A DNA stretch of 64,000 nt, taken from contig NZ_RQEY01000015.1 of assembly GCF_004770105.1 (NCBI RefSeq), positions 1-64,000 of the forward strand, written 5' to 3'. Origin of the DNA: Leptospira andrefontaineae. Lineage in GTDB: Bacteria > Spirochaetota > Leptospiria > Leptospirales > Leptospiraceae. Below the pieces are notes generated by a model that was given only the letters and a program-made list of their open reading frames with translations, was not told the origin of the DNA and did no database searches. Below, piece after piece: positions 1-8,840 of the stretch. Made by a program: the position numbers and the translations under genes. Position 1 is the first letter of the stretch, and the number at the start of each line of letters is the position of its first letter.

Positions 1-729
1 TTGCACCATAGCTAAGTAAGTTTGGTATTGGCTCTCTGTTTGGTTGATCTGGTTTAGAATATTCTGATAACTTTGAGTAAGGTTTTGCATAGCCTGCTGG
101 TACGTCCAAAGGCCGTTTTGGATATTATAATTGAATTGGTTCCACCATTGAGCTTCCATATTCTCCAGATTCTGCTGAGCACCGTTTAAACCTGTCTGGC
201 CATTCGAACCGCCCAAATTCAGATCCACACCTTGTCCGTTCACAAACTGTTCCCATTGGGTCGAAAAAGAATCCATAGCGGCTTGGGTAGAAGCGCTGTT
301 TTCCCCGAATACATCGCCTAAATATTTACTTCTTTCTTGAGTGATCTCTAACTCTGCAGCTTGCTGCCATTGTAAAAGAAGTTCGTTCGCTTGTCCTTGG
401 AGAGAATCATACACATAACTTTGGTAATCGGCGACAGTCGCATAATGATCGCTTGTATCGATCGAATTCACCATCTGAGTGATCTGCATCTGTAGTTGGA
501 TTTCCCATTGGGATTGCAAAACACCTAAACTCTGGAAAACGAAAGCATCCCAATTGCTTATGGACTGCATCTTATCCGCCAAAACAAAAGTTTGGTCCAG
601 AGAAGTTCCGTTAAAAGCAGGAGCATTCAAAGTAGGAACAGTCACACCCTGCGGAAAGGAGCGATCCAGACCGAAAAAGATCAAAAGAAGTAAGATAGAA
701 TATTTTAACTTCGCGATCAATTTACTCAT
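1..729 (-). CDS. Large exported Leptospira protein, N-terminal part (TIGR04388-like)
   Basis: The frame is open on the minus strand from an ATG at 727-729 to the window edge, so only the first 243 residues are seen. The N-terminus has a Lys-rich start, a hydrophobic core (YSILLLLIFFGL) and a polar region, consistent with a signal peptide. The rest is rich in Gln, Asn, Trp and Tyr with recurring helical segments such as QWEIQLQMQIT and ELLLQWQQAAELE. This resembles the beginning of the very long Leptospira proteins grouped as TIGR04388, which is recognition from memory. Function is unknown. The gene stands alone, reading away from the 450-bp gap on its right. Confidence is high that it is coding and moderate for the family. 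Confidence 0.7.
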   Translation of the reverse strand, partial: MSKLIAKLKYSILLLLIFFGLDRSFPQGVTVPTLNAPAFNGTSLDQTFVLADKMQSISNWDAFVFQSLGVLQSQWEIQLQMQITQMVNSIDTSDHYATVADYQSYVYDSLQGQANELLLQWQQAAELEITQERSKYLGDVFGENSASTQAAMDSFSTQWEQFVNGQGVDLNLGGSNGQTGLNGAQQNLENMEAQWWNQFNYNIQNGLWTYQQAMQNLTQSYQNILNQINQTESQYQTYLAMVQ

Positions 730-998
730 GTAAGAACACCCCAAAAAAGGCAAAATAATGCCAAAAAAATCAGAATTATGAAAAGATGAAAAAATTTGAG
801 GGAATTATGAGCAATAGGAATTTCGAAAAAAGGGCGGAAAAGTGGTTCCGCGGGCCTAAGGGCTCATCCCTTGTGTGACAGAATCATAAGTAGGATGGAA
901 ATTTTAACGTTAGAAAGTATCGAGGAAGTTTAGAAGAGGCGTATAACGGAAATTTTTATCCGAAATGGGATATTGCTCAAAGATTGAAAGCGCCTGTT

Positions 999-1014
999 TG
1001 TAGGAACTCCTACA
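999..1014. repeat. 16-bp perfect palindrome, copy 1
   Basis: TGTAGGAACTCCTACA is perfectly self-complementary. An identical copy lies 134 bp away at 1133-1148. The flanks do not extend the symmetry. It could be an operator for a dimeric regulator or a dispersed intergenic repeat; I recall similar sequences between Leptospira genes but cannot name a binding protein. Confidence 0.75.
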
Positions 1015-1086
1015 TAGATTTTAAGAATAGGATCTGGTTGACGGAAGTCGGATTTTATGATACGTGAAACGCGGTCTCCCACGGGC

Positions 1087-1120
1087 CACTCCCCCCAAAA
1101 CCCAATGCAGGGTGGGGGTG
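1087..1120. repeat. GC-rich imperfect hairpin between the palindromes
   Basis: CAC-T-CCCC on the left can pair with GGGGGTG on the right, with an inner CCC/GGG pairing around AATGCA. It is followed on the plus strand by ATCTTTATTT, too weak a T-run for a clear terminator. It looks like a Leptospira intergenic repeat or a poor terminator. Confidence 0.4.
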
Positions 1121-1132
1121 ATCTTTATTTCA

Positions 1133-1148
1133 TGTAGGAACTCCTACA
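1133..1148. repeat. 16-bp perfect palindrome, copy 2
   Basis: This is identical to the copy at 999-1014 (TGTAGGAACTCCTACA). It lies 35 bp past the stop codon of the DegT-type gene on its right, so it is in the 3' flank of that gene and far upstream of the gene on the left. Confidence 0.75.
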
Positions 1149-1182
1149 GAAGAAAACCTCTGTGTTCTTTCGCGTTTCGGTT

Positions 1183-2283
1183 TTAGTAAATTCTACGAAT
1201 CGCTTGAGAGATCCTTTGCACATTATCCTTAGTTAAGTTAGGATAGATCGGAATGCAATGACCTCTTTGGTACAATCTTTCTCCGTTAGGAAAATCGGAG
1301 TTAGAAAGTTCCAGAATATGATGGATAGGTTCCGCAACAGTTCTGCGAGTACCAATTTGTAAAGAGCGGAAATATCTTTCAACTTGCTCGTAATTGCCTG
1401 GAGCAATTATCACGAAACGATTGAAAGTTTCGGAATTCGGATCGTTAAAATGAGAACCGACTTGGGAACCTTGGATGGATTGCAGATAAACTTGAGCGAT
1501 CTTTCTTTTTCTTTCTAAGATCACGCCAAGGTTGGATAATTGTTCGATCCCTAAGGCAGCTTGGTAATCGATCATATCGTAATCTAATCTAGGCTGGCCT
1601 TCTTTACGTGGATAAGGTGCTTTACCTTCTTTTCTTGCCCTGATCTTTTTTGCTAAAGAATCATCATCAGTGCAGATCAAAGCACCGTTTCCAGTAGTGA
1701 TTAGATATTCGATGGAAAGTCCACAGATGGAAATTCTTCCTTGTTTACCCGGAGTGAAAGTTTCAGTTCTCGCTCCAACAGTTTCCGAAAAATCTTCAAT
1801 TACAGGACGGTTTTTGAAATCATATTTGGAGAAGTCCGCCAATGAACCGAAAGTATGATCTAAAACCACAGCCTTTACGGATTCATCTTCTAACGCAGAA
1901 GATAATCTTTCAGGACAGATATGGAAAGAATGTTTTCCCATATCCACAACCAAAGGTTGTGCTTGCATTAGGAAAATTGCATCTAGAGCGGCAAGAGGGG
2001 CAAATGTGGAGATAGCAATTTTATCCCCAGGTTGGATCTCCAATGCCAATAAAGACAGGTGATACGCAGCAGTTAAGCTGTTTGCAGAAACTACTTGTTT
2101 AGTCCTGAAAGTGGAAGAAAACGCCTTCTCAAACTTGTGAGTCACAGAACCGGAAGCAAGGTGGTCTTCTACCAATGCCTCTAGAACTGTTTTCAGGTCT
2201 TCCCGAGAAAGGGTAGGCTTATGGAATTCGATATCGGTCTTTTTCCGGCTTGGTTTCTCTAAAACTTCGGTTTCCGCGCTCAT
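1183..2283 (-). CDS. DegT/DnrJ/EryC1/StrS family protein lacking the PLP lysine
   Basis: This is a 366-residue member of the fold-type I aminotransferase family that normally transaminates nucleotide-linked keto-sugars. Family landmarks are visible: the ASGSVTHKFE entry (about 43-52), the LDHTFG turn (141-146), the cofactor aspartate in IEDFSETVGA (162-171) and the ITTGNGA strand (195-201). The Schiff-base lysine, normally immediately before the residue preceding ITTGEGG, is replaced by Tyr193 (SIEYLITTG). Without lysine normal transamination is not expected, so it may be PLP-independent, use PLP differently, or be a regulatory homologue. It is a single gene with its start at MSAETEV. Family assignment is firm; the activity is open. 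Confidence 0.85.
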   Translation of the reverse strand: MSAETEVLEKPSRKKTDIEFHKPTLSREDLKTVLEALVEDHLASGSVTHKFEKAFSSTFRTKQVVSANSLTAAYHLSLLALEIQPGDKIAISTFAPLAALDAIFLMQAQPLVVDMGKHSFHICPERLSSALEDESVKAVVLDHTFGSLADFSKYDFKNRPVIEDFSETVGARTETFTPGKQGRISICGLSIEYLITTGNGALICTDDDSLAKKIRARKEGKAPYPRKEGQPRLDYDMIDYQAALGIEQLSNLGVILERKRKIAQVYLQSIQGSQVGSHFNDPNSETFNRFVIIAPGNYEQVERYFRSLQIGTRRTVAEPIHHILELSNSDFPNGERLYQRGHCIPIYPNLTKDNVQRISQAIRRIY

Positions 2284-2457
2284 CTTCCCTTCTCAGGTTC
2301 CAGTAATTTTATTATGTCGCATTGTAACCCATGTACTTGGCTCGTAAAGATCTTTTTCAGAATCTCCGGAGCTGGCTATCCCACGGATTGCAAATGCAAA
2401 TAAATAGAATACCAGCGGAAATGTCTAGACGTTTTCGTACAAGAAAAAAAGGGGGGA

Positions 2458-2673
2458 TCAATCTCCGAAAATTTTCTTACGTATCCCGATCCAGATTTCA
2501 GGCAAATAAGCCCCAATAATGATCAAAACGAGACCGGTGTAGGTCCATTTATTGAAATAAGATTCTCCGGAAAAGCGAAGAGTGGCCACATTGATGATAG
2601 TTGTCCACCATCCGAGTACAATAAGAATAAGACCTACAAAATTCGGAAAAAGAAAACCGATGATTTTGCCCAT
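2458..2673 (-). CDS. Small two-helix membrane protein
   Basis: The 71-residue protein has two hydrophobic segments (about 4-23 and 45-60, the latter including TGLVLIIIGAYL) separated by a polar loop, and a basic tail (IRKKIFGD), suggesting a hairpin in the inner membrane with a cytoplasmic C-terminus. I do not recognise a family. It is transcribed away from the WYL regulator, sharing a roughly 155-bp divergent promoter region, and reads toward the DegT-type gene. It may be a real conserved hypothetical; short length lowers certainty. Confidence 0.6.
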   Translation of the reverse strand: MGKIIGFLFPNFVGLILIVLGWWTTIINVATLRFSGESYFNKWTYTGLVLIIIGAYLPEIWIGIRKKIFGD

Positions 2674-2829
2674 AAAAACCTCTAAGAATAAGTGACTGAA
2701 ACGATAGGATTATCGAGATCAGATCTTACTCATCAAGTTGTTTTTTAGGACTTTCTTCGAATTCAAAAACAAGGCAGAGATTTTTCCTTGCCCCGGGACT
2801 TTACAAAAACCAGAATTTAGAAACGAGCC

Positions 2830-3849
2830 ATGAAAGAAGAACTAGACAAAGATATAGATCAGGAAATAGAGCCGAGGGAGATGAATCCCACAGAGTACAG
2901 GCTTCTCACATTATTATTCAATTTTTTCAGATTTCCGGACGGGATTACCTTAAGCTCTTTAAGAAAGATCATGGAGGGATTTTACGATAACGAAAACCGA
3001 GACTCCGACAGACGAAAATTATCCAGGGATATCGAAGAATTAGGCGCCCTAGGATTTCATATTAAATATTATCCGCAAAAGAACGGAAAAGATTTTGTAT
3101 ACGTGCTCGTAAAAGATCCACTTTCCAAAACTCTTGAATTCACTGAAGAAGAACTGAGAGAAATTTCGGCACTTTTGTTAAAAGGATATTCAGAAACTCC
3201 TAAATACGAACTCTATACTGCTGCCAGAAAAATATTCGCAGGAGATCTGGAATACTTCCCAGAAATGCCTGAAAGCCTCGAGGAAAATTCGGAAGAGTTA
3301 GGAGAAACCGCATTTCAAATTTTAGAAGCTCTTAAGAACCATACTCCCATACGAATTAAATATTATAAAACTTTCCCTGAAGATTCCTATCTAAAAGAAG
3401 CGGACCCGATCCGATTGATCCGAAAAGGCGGCCAGGATCATTATCTACTGGCTTATGATAGAGACGAAAAATCCAAAAAAAGATTTGTTTTGCCTAAGAT
3501 CTTATCTGTGGAACTCCTACAAGGAGATCCACTTTATCAGGCAAGAGGGGCTAAAAAAGAAACAGAAGAAGATCTAATCTTACATGCAGGTTTATTCCCG
3601 GTCCACGAGCCTAAAAATGTGGAGTGGATCTGCAAGGAAGAAGGTCTCGTAAAAGCAAAACTATTCCTGACAGGTATCAAATTTGCCGAAGAGAAAAATA
3701 AACTCAGTTTCCAATCCACCAACCTAGAAGGACTATTACCATTCTTATGGAGATGGCCGGATGCAATTGAAACAGTTCTTCCTGAAGAATTGAACTCAAT
3801 CTTCCGAAACTCAGTAAAACAGATCTCAGAACTCTACGAAAAAGTATAA
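2830..3849 (+). CDS. WYL-domain transcriptional regulator
   Basis: A 339-residue protein with an N-terminal winged-helix region (about 18-85, including SDRRKLSRDIEELGALGF) followed by a WYL ligand-sensing domain. The WYL core is visible as IRIKYYKTF, then DHYLLAYDRDEKSKKRFVLPK, where HYLLAYD stands in for the usual W-Y-L and the Arg of KKRFVLPK is the conserved basic residue. Such proteins sense nucleic acid or nucleotide ligands and control DNA-damage or defence genes; PafB/PafC are relatives. A second WYL protein lies at 11893-12849. Only 10 bp separate this gene from the CAAX protease downstream, so the two are probably co-transcribed. Its target is unknown. Confidence 0.85.
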   Translation: MKEELDKDIDQEIEPREMNPTEYRLLTLLFNFFRFPDGITLSSLRKIMEGFYDNENRDSDRRKLSRDIEELGALGFHIKYYPQKNGKDFVYVLVKDPLSKTLEFTEEELREISALLLKGYSETPKYELYTAARKIFAGDLEYFPEMPESLEENSEELGETAFQILEALKNHTPIRIKYYKTFPEDSYLKEADPIRLIRKGGQDHYLLAYDRDEKSKKRFVLPKILSVELLQGDPLYQARGAKKETEEDLILHAGLFPVHEPKNVEWICKEEGLVKAKLFLTGIKFAEEKNKLSFQSTNLEGLLPFLWRWPDAIETVLPEELNSIFRNSVKQISELYEKV

Positions 3850-3859
3850 ATATTATTAC

Positions 3860-5098
3860 ATGAAACTAAAAAACATCCTATTCTCTTTATTCTCCTTACA
3901 AATTTTACTCACACTCATAATGAAATATTTCTCCTACCAAGGAGATCTATCTCCTGAATTACATGAAAGAATTCTAAAATATTTTACCCAAGAAGATATC
4001 AACTCAGGGATAGACTACGAAAGAAGGGGTTTTTTCGTTTCTATCATAGGCTCCTTACTGGACTTCGCTTTAGCAGGAGTATTCGTATTTACTCCTTTTT
4101 CAGTAAAGTTAGAAGAATACTTCCAAAGAAAAACCGGACAAAAATTTTATCCTACAGTATTTCTATTTTTCGTTTCTTTCTATCTTGTAGAATTTATCAT
4201 CTCACTGCCATTCAGCTATTATTTCGGCTACGTTATAGAACATGAATTCCAATTTTCCAATATGAACGTAACTGATTGGATCTTATTTAAGGCAAAATCT
4301 TTCGGATTAGGATTTCTATTTGGCGGATTAGTAGTTCTTGTAGTTGCATTCGTATTCAAAAATCTTCCACGCGCATGGAAATATATACTTCCCATCCTAT
4401 CATTGGGCTTCGGGTTACTCATGTCCGTACTATATCCGATCATTATCACACCGATCTTTTATGATTATGGTCCAATCCAAGAAGGAAGTTTAAAAACGAA
4501 AATATTAACCCTCAGCCAAAAAGCGAATATTCAAGTGGAGAATATTTATGTGATCAATGAGAGCAAATATTCCGGGCATACAAATGCGTACTTCACAGGA
4601 TGGGGAGAAAGTAAAAAAATCTTCTTATACGATACGCTTATCAAAAATCACACGGAAGAGGAAGTGGTAAGTGTTCTTGGACATGAGATAGGTCACTGGG
4701 TCCATAATCACCAAATGATAGAGATCGCGCTCAGCACGTTAGAAACTTTCTTACTGTGTTTCTTACTCGGATACGTATTCCAAAAAGTAAAAAAAGAAGG
4801 ATTGATCCCTTTAAAAGAATTCTATTCTCCTTCTACCTTACCATTTCTATTTTTAATATTATCCCTTGTTGGAACAGTACTTGGGCCTTTTTCGGCAACA
4901 CTCTCCAGAGTGCTGGAAACCCAGGCTGATAGAGAAGCGCTTGTGTTAACTAATGATAAAAAATCATTCATCAGCACAGAGATCAAGCTGGCAAAAGATA
5001 ATAAATCCAGATTGAATCCTCACAGATTAGAAGTGATCTTTGAGCATTCTCATCCAACAACAATCGAAAGGATCGAGTTCGCAGAAGGCTGGAAGTAG
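3860..5098 (+). CDS. M48-family CAAX-prenyl-protease-like metalloprotease (Ste24 type)
   Basis: A 412-residue polytopic membrane protease of the Ste24/M48A type. It has a zinc-binding HEIGH motif at 275-279 and the third ligand Glu353 in the ETQADREA motif, both required for activity, plus about seven hydrophobic segments, the standard architecture. The NAYFTGWG segment upstream of the active site is typical. Bacterial homologues are thought to cleave membrane proteins during quality control, since prenylated CAAX substrates are not known in bacteria. It follows the WYL regulator by 10 bp and is convergent with the DJ-1-like gene. Start ATG chosen from the Lys-rich N-terminus; the ribosome site is weak. 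Confidence 0.9.
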   Translation: MKLKNILFSLFSLQILLTLIMKYFSYQGDLSPELHERILKYFTQEDINSGIDYERRGFFVSIIGSLLDFALAGVFVFTPFSVKLEEYFQRKTGQKFYPTVFLFFVSFYLVEFIISLPFSYYFGYVIEHEFQFSNMNVTDWILFKAKSFGLGFLFGGLVVLVVAFVFKNLPRAWKYILPILSLGFGLLMSVLYPIIITPIFYDYGPIQEGSLKTKILTLSQKANIQVENIYVINESKYSGHTNAYFTGWGESKKIFLYDTLIKNHTEEEVVSVLGHEIGHWVHNHQMIEIALSTLETFLLCFLLGYVFQKVKKEGLIPLKEFYSPSTLPFLFLILSLVGTVLGPFSATLSRVLETQADREALVLTNDKKSFISTEIKLAKDNKSRLNPHRLEVIFEHSHPTTIERIEFAEGWK

Positions 5099-5113
5099 AT
5101 CCGGCCATCCACC

Positions 5114-6256
5114 TTACTTCCTCCAAGGATATTCCATCTGCAGAGCTACGAAAGCAGCTGTGTTTGTTCCGTATTTGGATTCGATCTCCGCTAAGTTCTT
5201 ATCATAAGCAGTCACTGCCGCTATTCCATTCAGATTTTCTAAAATGGAATCCAAATCTGCTGCTTCTGCTTGTGTCTTATCTACGTGTAATAATAAACCG
5301 GATTTGGTTCGGATCAACTTTTGGTCTGAAACAGAAAATACTTCCGATCTATAAGTTCTGGAAAAAGAATCCGCTTGTAGAGCTAATACTACTTCATCCA
5401 TTCCATTCGAAACTTGAATACCCAAGTTTTCATAATTCCAAAAGCCAAGATAATTTTTTGCCGCAGTATATATATCCTTACCACTTAGATAAAAATCAGA
5501 ACTTTTATGAGTGGGTTTCCAATCTTTAGCTCCTAAAAGGCCTGCAATTTCTGAAACTTTTTCTTTTCCGGAAATTGCTTCAATTAGAGCCAAAGAAACT
5601 GGGATTGAAGCTGTGATCCCTGTAGTAGTGATGATCTTTTGATCTGCAATATACCTTCTATCCTTGACCCAACTAGTATCCGGGAATTTTTTTTCAAGAT
5701 TGGAAAAAGAAAACCAATGGCCGGTTGCCTTATGATCTTTCAGAACACCTGCATTTGCTAAAACCCAAACTCCATCACATACTCCTATGATCGTAGAACC
5801 TTTTGCTGATTGTTTTTGTATGAAAGATAGAAGTGAAGAATCATCTGCATAATGGACGGCAGGTACGATCACATAATCCGCACCTTCCGGATATTCTGAA
5901 TCAAAAAGATCAAAAGACTTTTCCGCTTCTATCTTTAATGCAGGAAACATTTGGACTGGGCCAGTTTTAGGAAAAACGGAAATCACTTTTGCGATTTTAG
6001 CAGAAGTTAAAACTCCGTAAGGAATCATAAAATCGGTCAACTCAGTCATTCGGTTCTCACCGATCACTGCTATAACTGGTTGCTTTCTGCCGAATCTGGG
6101 CTGATAGGTTGGGAGATTGGAATCTTCTTCTTGGCTCCGGAATTTCGAGGTTTCCGAAGATATTCCGTATTCTACAAATCCGAACAAAAGTAGTAGAGTT
6201 AAACTTCCGCAGAAGAAATTCATAAAACGATTTGGTTGGAGGCTAAGATGTTTCAT
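5114..6256 (-). CDS. Exported DJ-1/PfpI-like (class I glutamine amidotransferase-like) protein
   Basis: A 380-residue protein with an N-terminal signal peptide or anchor (hydrophobic 17-29) followed by a DJ-1/PfpI domain. The nucleophile elbow GVCDGVWVLANAG carries Cys160, and TTTGITASIPVSLALIE matches the domain found at the N-terminus of GlxA-type AraC regulators. Here that sensor-like domain is a separate exported protein with a C-terminal extension (about 260-380). It diverges from a membrane AraC-type regulator (6373-7440), an arrangement suggesting the two act together. Catalytic activity is not predictable: it may be a hydrolase, chaperone or sensor. Confidence 0.8.
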   Translation of the reverse strand: MKHLSLQPNRFMNFFCGSLTLLLLFGFVEYGISSETSKFRSQEEDSNLPTYQPRFGRKQPVIAVIGENRMTELTDFMIPYGVLTSAKIAKVISVFPKTGPVQMFPALKIEAEKSFDLFDSEYPEGADYVIVPAVHYADDSSLLSFIQKQSAKGSTIIGVCDGVWVLANAGVLKDHKATGHWFSFSNLEKKFPDTSWVKDRRYIADQKIITTTGITASIPVSLALIEAISGKEKVSEIAGLLGAKDWKPTHKSSDFYLSGKDIYTAAKNYLGFWNYENLGIQVSNGMDEVVLALQADSFSRTYRSEVFSVSDQKLIRTKSGLLLHVDKTQAEAADLDSILENLNGIAAVTAYDKNLAEIESKYGTNTAAFVALQMEYPWRK

Positions 6257-6372
6257 ACATTTAGAATACGATCTTTTATGGAGGAGGTCGTCCTTCCGTA
6301 TCCGGATGGACTAAAAAAAGAAAAATCCTGAAAAAATCTGGACATCTAATTCTTGTCGGACTCTTTCATTTT

Positions 6373-7440
6373 ATGGATACGTTTTTGGCGTTTGGAGCAG
6401 GTCTTTCGTTCTTATTGGCCATTTCTGAATTCATTCGAAAAGGTAAAGGCCCCAAAAACATCGGTTTCTTTTTCTTGGCTCTTTCTATAGTACAATTCCA
6501 TTTGTATTTGGAATTATCCGATCAGTTAAAGGAGCAGCTTTGGTTTGCAGAGATCCATATTCCTTTCTTATTTTTCACAGGGCCTCTCGCGTATTTGTAT
6601 TTTAGAAGATTGGGAGGCCTCCCAGTAAAGACACTTACTCTAGTACATTTTGTCCCCGGATTCGTTGCGTTTTTGCTCCTTCTACCTTTCGTTTTATCCG
6701 ATCCGAATTCCAAATTAGAATACGTAAGTATATTTCCTCCTAGAAACATTTATTTCCAATTCTTGTTTGGGCTTTTGGTTTTAGGAACTATCTCCAACCT
6801 AGTGTATCCGCTTTTACTGATCGGAAAGATCCGCAAATGGAAAACATTCGTCCAAAAAGAAGAAGCTAAGGCATTCTCTCCTTTTCTTGCACTTTTCTAT
6901 GCGAGTATATTTGTGATCCTCTTGTTTGTGATCGCTCAAATCTTTTTCATGCCATTATTCACCGTAGCGGCTGCATGCCTCACTTTGATCGTATGTTGCG
7001 TTTTTTTGAGTGCTTCCACTTCTCCTAGTTTAATTGTATCTTTCGAAAAAACAGCAAAGGAAGCAGGATATAACGAGACTAGGCTCCAAGGTCTGGATGT
7101 GGATTCAGTCATTCAAAAGATGGAAGAATTAATGAGAGATAAAAAACTCTATCTGGACGAAGACCTTACACTTCCGCTTCTTTCCAAAGAATTAAAGATC
7201 AAGCCCCATCAATTATCAGAAATACTAAATGATAAGATGAGGATCGGTTTCAGAGAATATATTACCGGATATCGTTTGGAAGAGGCTTCCAAATTATTAA
7301 GAGATGAGCCTCAAAGATCTGTGCTTGCGGTGATTTACGCGGCAGGATTCAAATCCAAATCCGCGTTTCATAAATTATTCCAGGAGAAATACGGATGTTC
7401 TCCTGGAGAATATCGTTTATCATTTACTAAAAAGTCTTAA
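6373..7440 (+). CDS. AraC-family regulator with N-terminal multi-helix membrane domain
   Basis: 355 residues. Residues 1 to about 225 contain seven hydrophobic segments; residues 255-355 form an AraC double helix-turn-helix, ending with AVIYAAGFKSKSAFHKLF and CSPGEYR, the canonical second helix-turn-helix. Leptospira encode many such membrane-bound AraC proteins, presumed to transmit a membrane signal directly to DNA. It diverges from the exported DJ-1-like gene across a 116-bp promoter region, so that gene is the first candidate target. Confidence 0.88.
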   Translation: MDTFLAFGAGLSFLLAISEFIRKGKGPKNIGFFFLALSIVQFHLYLELSDQLKEQLWFAEIHIPFLFFTGPLAYLYFRRLGGLPVKTLTLVHFVPGFVAFLLLLPFVLSDPNSKLEYVSIFPPRNIYFQFLFGLLVLGTISNLVYPLLLIGKIRKWKTFVQKEEAKAFSPFLALFYASIFVILLFVIAQIFFMPLFTVAAACLTLIVCCVFLSASTSPSLIVSFEKTAKEAGYNETRLQGLDVDSVIQKMEELMRDKKLYLDEDLTLPLLSKELKIKPHQLSEILNDKMRIGFREYITGYRLEEASKLLRDEPQRSVLAVIYAAGFKSKSAFHKLFQEKYGCSPGEYRLSFTKKS

Positions 7441-7447
7441 ATTGAGC

Positions 7448-7870
7448 TTACCATTCTCCAGTATTGCTCATACTCTTCCAAGGTTCTGCGATCTCTAATG
7501 ACTTTCCTCTTTGTAGCAACTCAATAGAAATTAAATCAGGAGATCTAATGAATGCCATTCTTCCATCTCTAGGCGGACGATTGATAATCACTCCTTTTGC
7601 CTGAAGACTCGCGCAGGTTTCATAAATATTATCTACTTCAAAAGCAAGATGACCGAAGTTCCTTCCACTTGTATAAGCGGAATCTTGGTCCCAATTATAA
7701 GTTAATTCTATTTCCGGAGAATTGTCATCTAACTCTGATAAGAACACAAGAGTGTATCTTCCTTCCGGATGATCATGTCTTCTTGTTTCTTTTAATCCTA
7801 ACTTATTGCAGAAAAAATCCAATGCTAGATCCAGATCTTTTACTCGGATCATAGCGTGTAAGTATTTCAT
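7448..7870 (-). CDS. gloA: Lactoylglutathione lyase / glyoxalase I family (VOC)
   Basis: A 140-residue vicinal-oxygen-chelate protein of the right length for bacterial glyoxalase I, which isomerises the methylglyoxal-glutathione hemithioacetal. The four metal ligands fit the family: His5 (YLHAMIRV), Glu in EIELTYN, His in FGHLAFEV and Glu in [21 protein letters not shown] and GRYTLVFL are typical. I chose the ATG at 7870 because an AAGGGA ribosome site precedes it and homologues begin there; an in-frame start 33 bp upstream would add an untypical extension. It is convergent with the AraC gene. Nearby genes give no further clue. Confidence 0.88.
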   Translation of the reverse strand: MKYLHAMIRVKDLDLALDFFCNKLGLKETRRHDHPEGRYTLVFLSELDDNSPEIELTYNWDQDSAYTSGRNFGHLAFEVDNIYETCASLQAKGVIINRPPRDGRMAFIRSPDLISIELLQRGKSLEIAEPWKSMSNTGEW

Positions 7871-8443
7871 TTTGTGTCCCTTCGGAGGTTCTTCCCTAAA
7901 CAAGAAGATCTATTCCCTATTAATTGGGAAGGTAATCTGTGGATTTTCCCTATGACAAGCCCAAAGCTAAGATGAAAAATCGAACAAATTAGAAAATTCC
8001 GCCATATTGGATTTTTCCGATTTACCCCCAAAAACACCCTTTTTGACCCTATTTTTGCCTATTGGGAGGGCGTTATGCTTAATTATTGTGCTCAAAAAAT
8101 AAGCATTTTTGAAATTTCTAATAAAGAATCGGCTTGAAAAAAACAACCATTGGGTCGATACTTGTACTATATTCAAGCAGCGGTATGAGGAATCATCCGA
8201 TTTCGCTTCTTTTTTATTCAATATGAATGGATAGAAGCTAGTTGAAACAAGGTGCTTAGAAAATTAGATAATTCTAATAAATGTAAATGTGATAAAGGGT
8301 TCTTTGAGTTCGTTTAACAAAAATTTTTAATTTTTTCTTTGTATAAAATTTTTTTTGTTCCATTCGCCCATACAGGTAGGTCATATGGATATAAAGCGAA
8401 AACAAGAACAGAAAATATAAAAATAACTTGAGGTTTCAATTTT
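7871..8443. other. AT-rich intergenic region, upstream of the small exported protein
   Basis: About 570 bp without a convincing gene; an 84-codon minus-strand frame has a composition unlike protein. The last 150 bp are very AT-rich, with several TATAAA/TATGGAT-like boxes, and end in a GAGG ribosome site 10 bases before the ATG at 8444, suggesting a strong promoter for that gene. Confidence 0.5.
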
Positions 8444-8779
8444 ATGAAAATCAACAAACTCACTTCTCTTCTATTGGTAGTAGGCTTCTTAGCAGGATCT
8501 TCCGTTTTTGCAGTTTCTCAAGATACTGAAGATCGTCTTTTAGAGCAAGCTTTGGTATCCGCTGCGGTTACTAAAGAGCAAAAAGTTGCAGTAGCTACTT
8601 ACTTGAAAGCAATCGCTCAACAAAAGAGTGAAAGAGCAGAAGAGCTAAGAGCATTGGCTAAACGTTCTACTGGTGGAAAATTCCTAGCTAGCAACGCTCA
8701 GTCTGAGAGATTCTTGAAACAAGCAAAAGCTCTTGAAGCAGAAGCTGCAAGAACACAAGAATTTCTAAACAATCTTTAA
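8444..8779 (+). CDS. Small exported helical protein
   Basis: 111 residues with a clear signal peptide (MKINKLTSLLLVVGFLAGSSVFA, predicted cut after AVFA-like FA) and a mature part of about 85 residues rich in Ala, Lys, Glu and Gln, probably two amphipathic helices (AVTKEQKVAVATYLKAIA and SERFLKQAKALEAEAARTQ). No family recognised; abundant small periplasmic or outer-membrane-associated proteins of this kind are common in Leptospira. The long AT-rich upstream region and the strong terminator 35 bp past the stop suggest a highly expressed monocistronic gene. Confidence 0.8.
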   Translation: MKINKLTSLLLVVGFLAGSSVFAVSQDTEDRLLEQALVSAAVTKEQKVAVATYLKAIAQQKSERAEELRALAKRSTGGKFLASNAQSERFLKQAKALEAEAARTQEFLNNL

Positions 8780-8814
8780 TTAGTAGTCACAAATCCTAAA
8801 AATCCATCGACTGC

Positions 8815-8839
8815 AAGGCGCCGAAAGGCGCCTTTTTTT
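8815..8839 (+). terminator. Strong intrinsic terminator
   Basis: An 8-bp perfect stem, AAGGCGCC then GGCGCCTT, with a GAAA tetraloop, runs into seven T residues. It ends the transcript of the small exported protein gene; the convergent gene on the other strand stops right beside it. Confidence 0.93.
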
Positions 8840-8840
8840 G

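Larger units (their letters stand above)
730..1182. other. Intergenic region with palindromic repeats
   Basis: No convincing long gene lies here. It holds two identical 16-bp palindromes and one GC-rich hairpin (listed separately). A 23-codon ORF at 807-878 (+), beginning MSNRNFEKRAEKW, has a good ribosome site (GAGGG) but nothing else in support. The left part should carry the promoter of the minus-strand gene starting at 729. Confidence 0.5.

Noticed and set aside
807..878. 23-codon ORF with a good ribosome site.
   Set aside because: Too short and without other support; mentioned under the intergenic entry only.
999..1148. Palindromes as a LexA (SOS) box or CRISPR repeat.
   Set aside because: They do not match the Leptospira or general LexA pattern that I know, and two copies without spacer units do not make a CRISPR array.
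7967..8221. 84-codon minus-strand frame in the AT-rich gap.
   Set aside because: Low-complexity, Lys/Phe/Asn-rich, no ribosome site; reads like AT-rich spacer.
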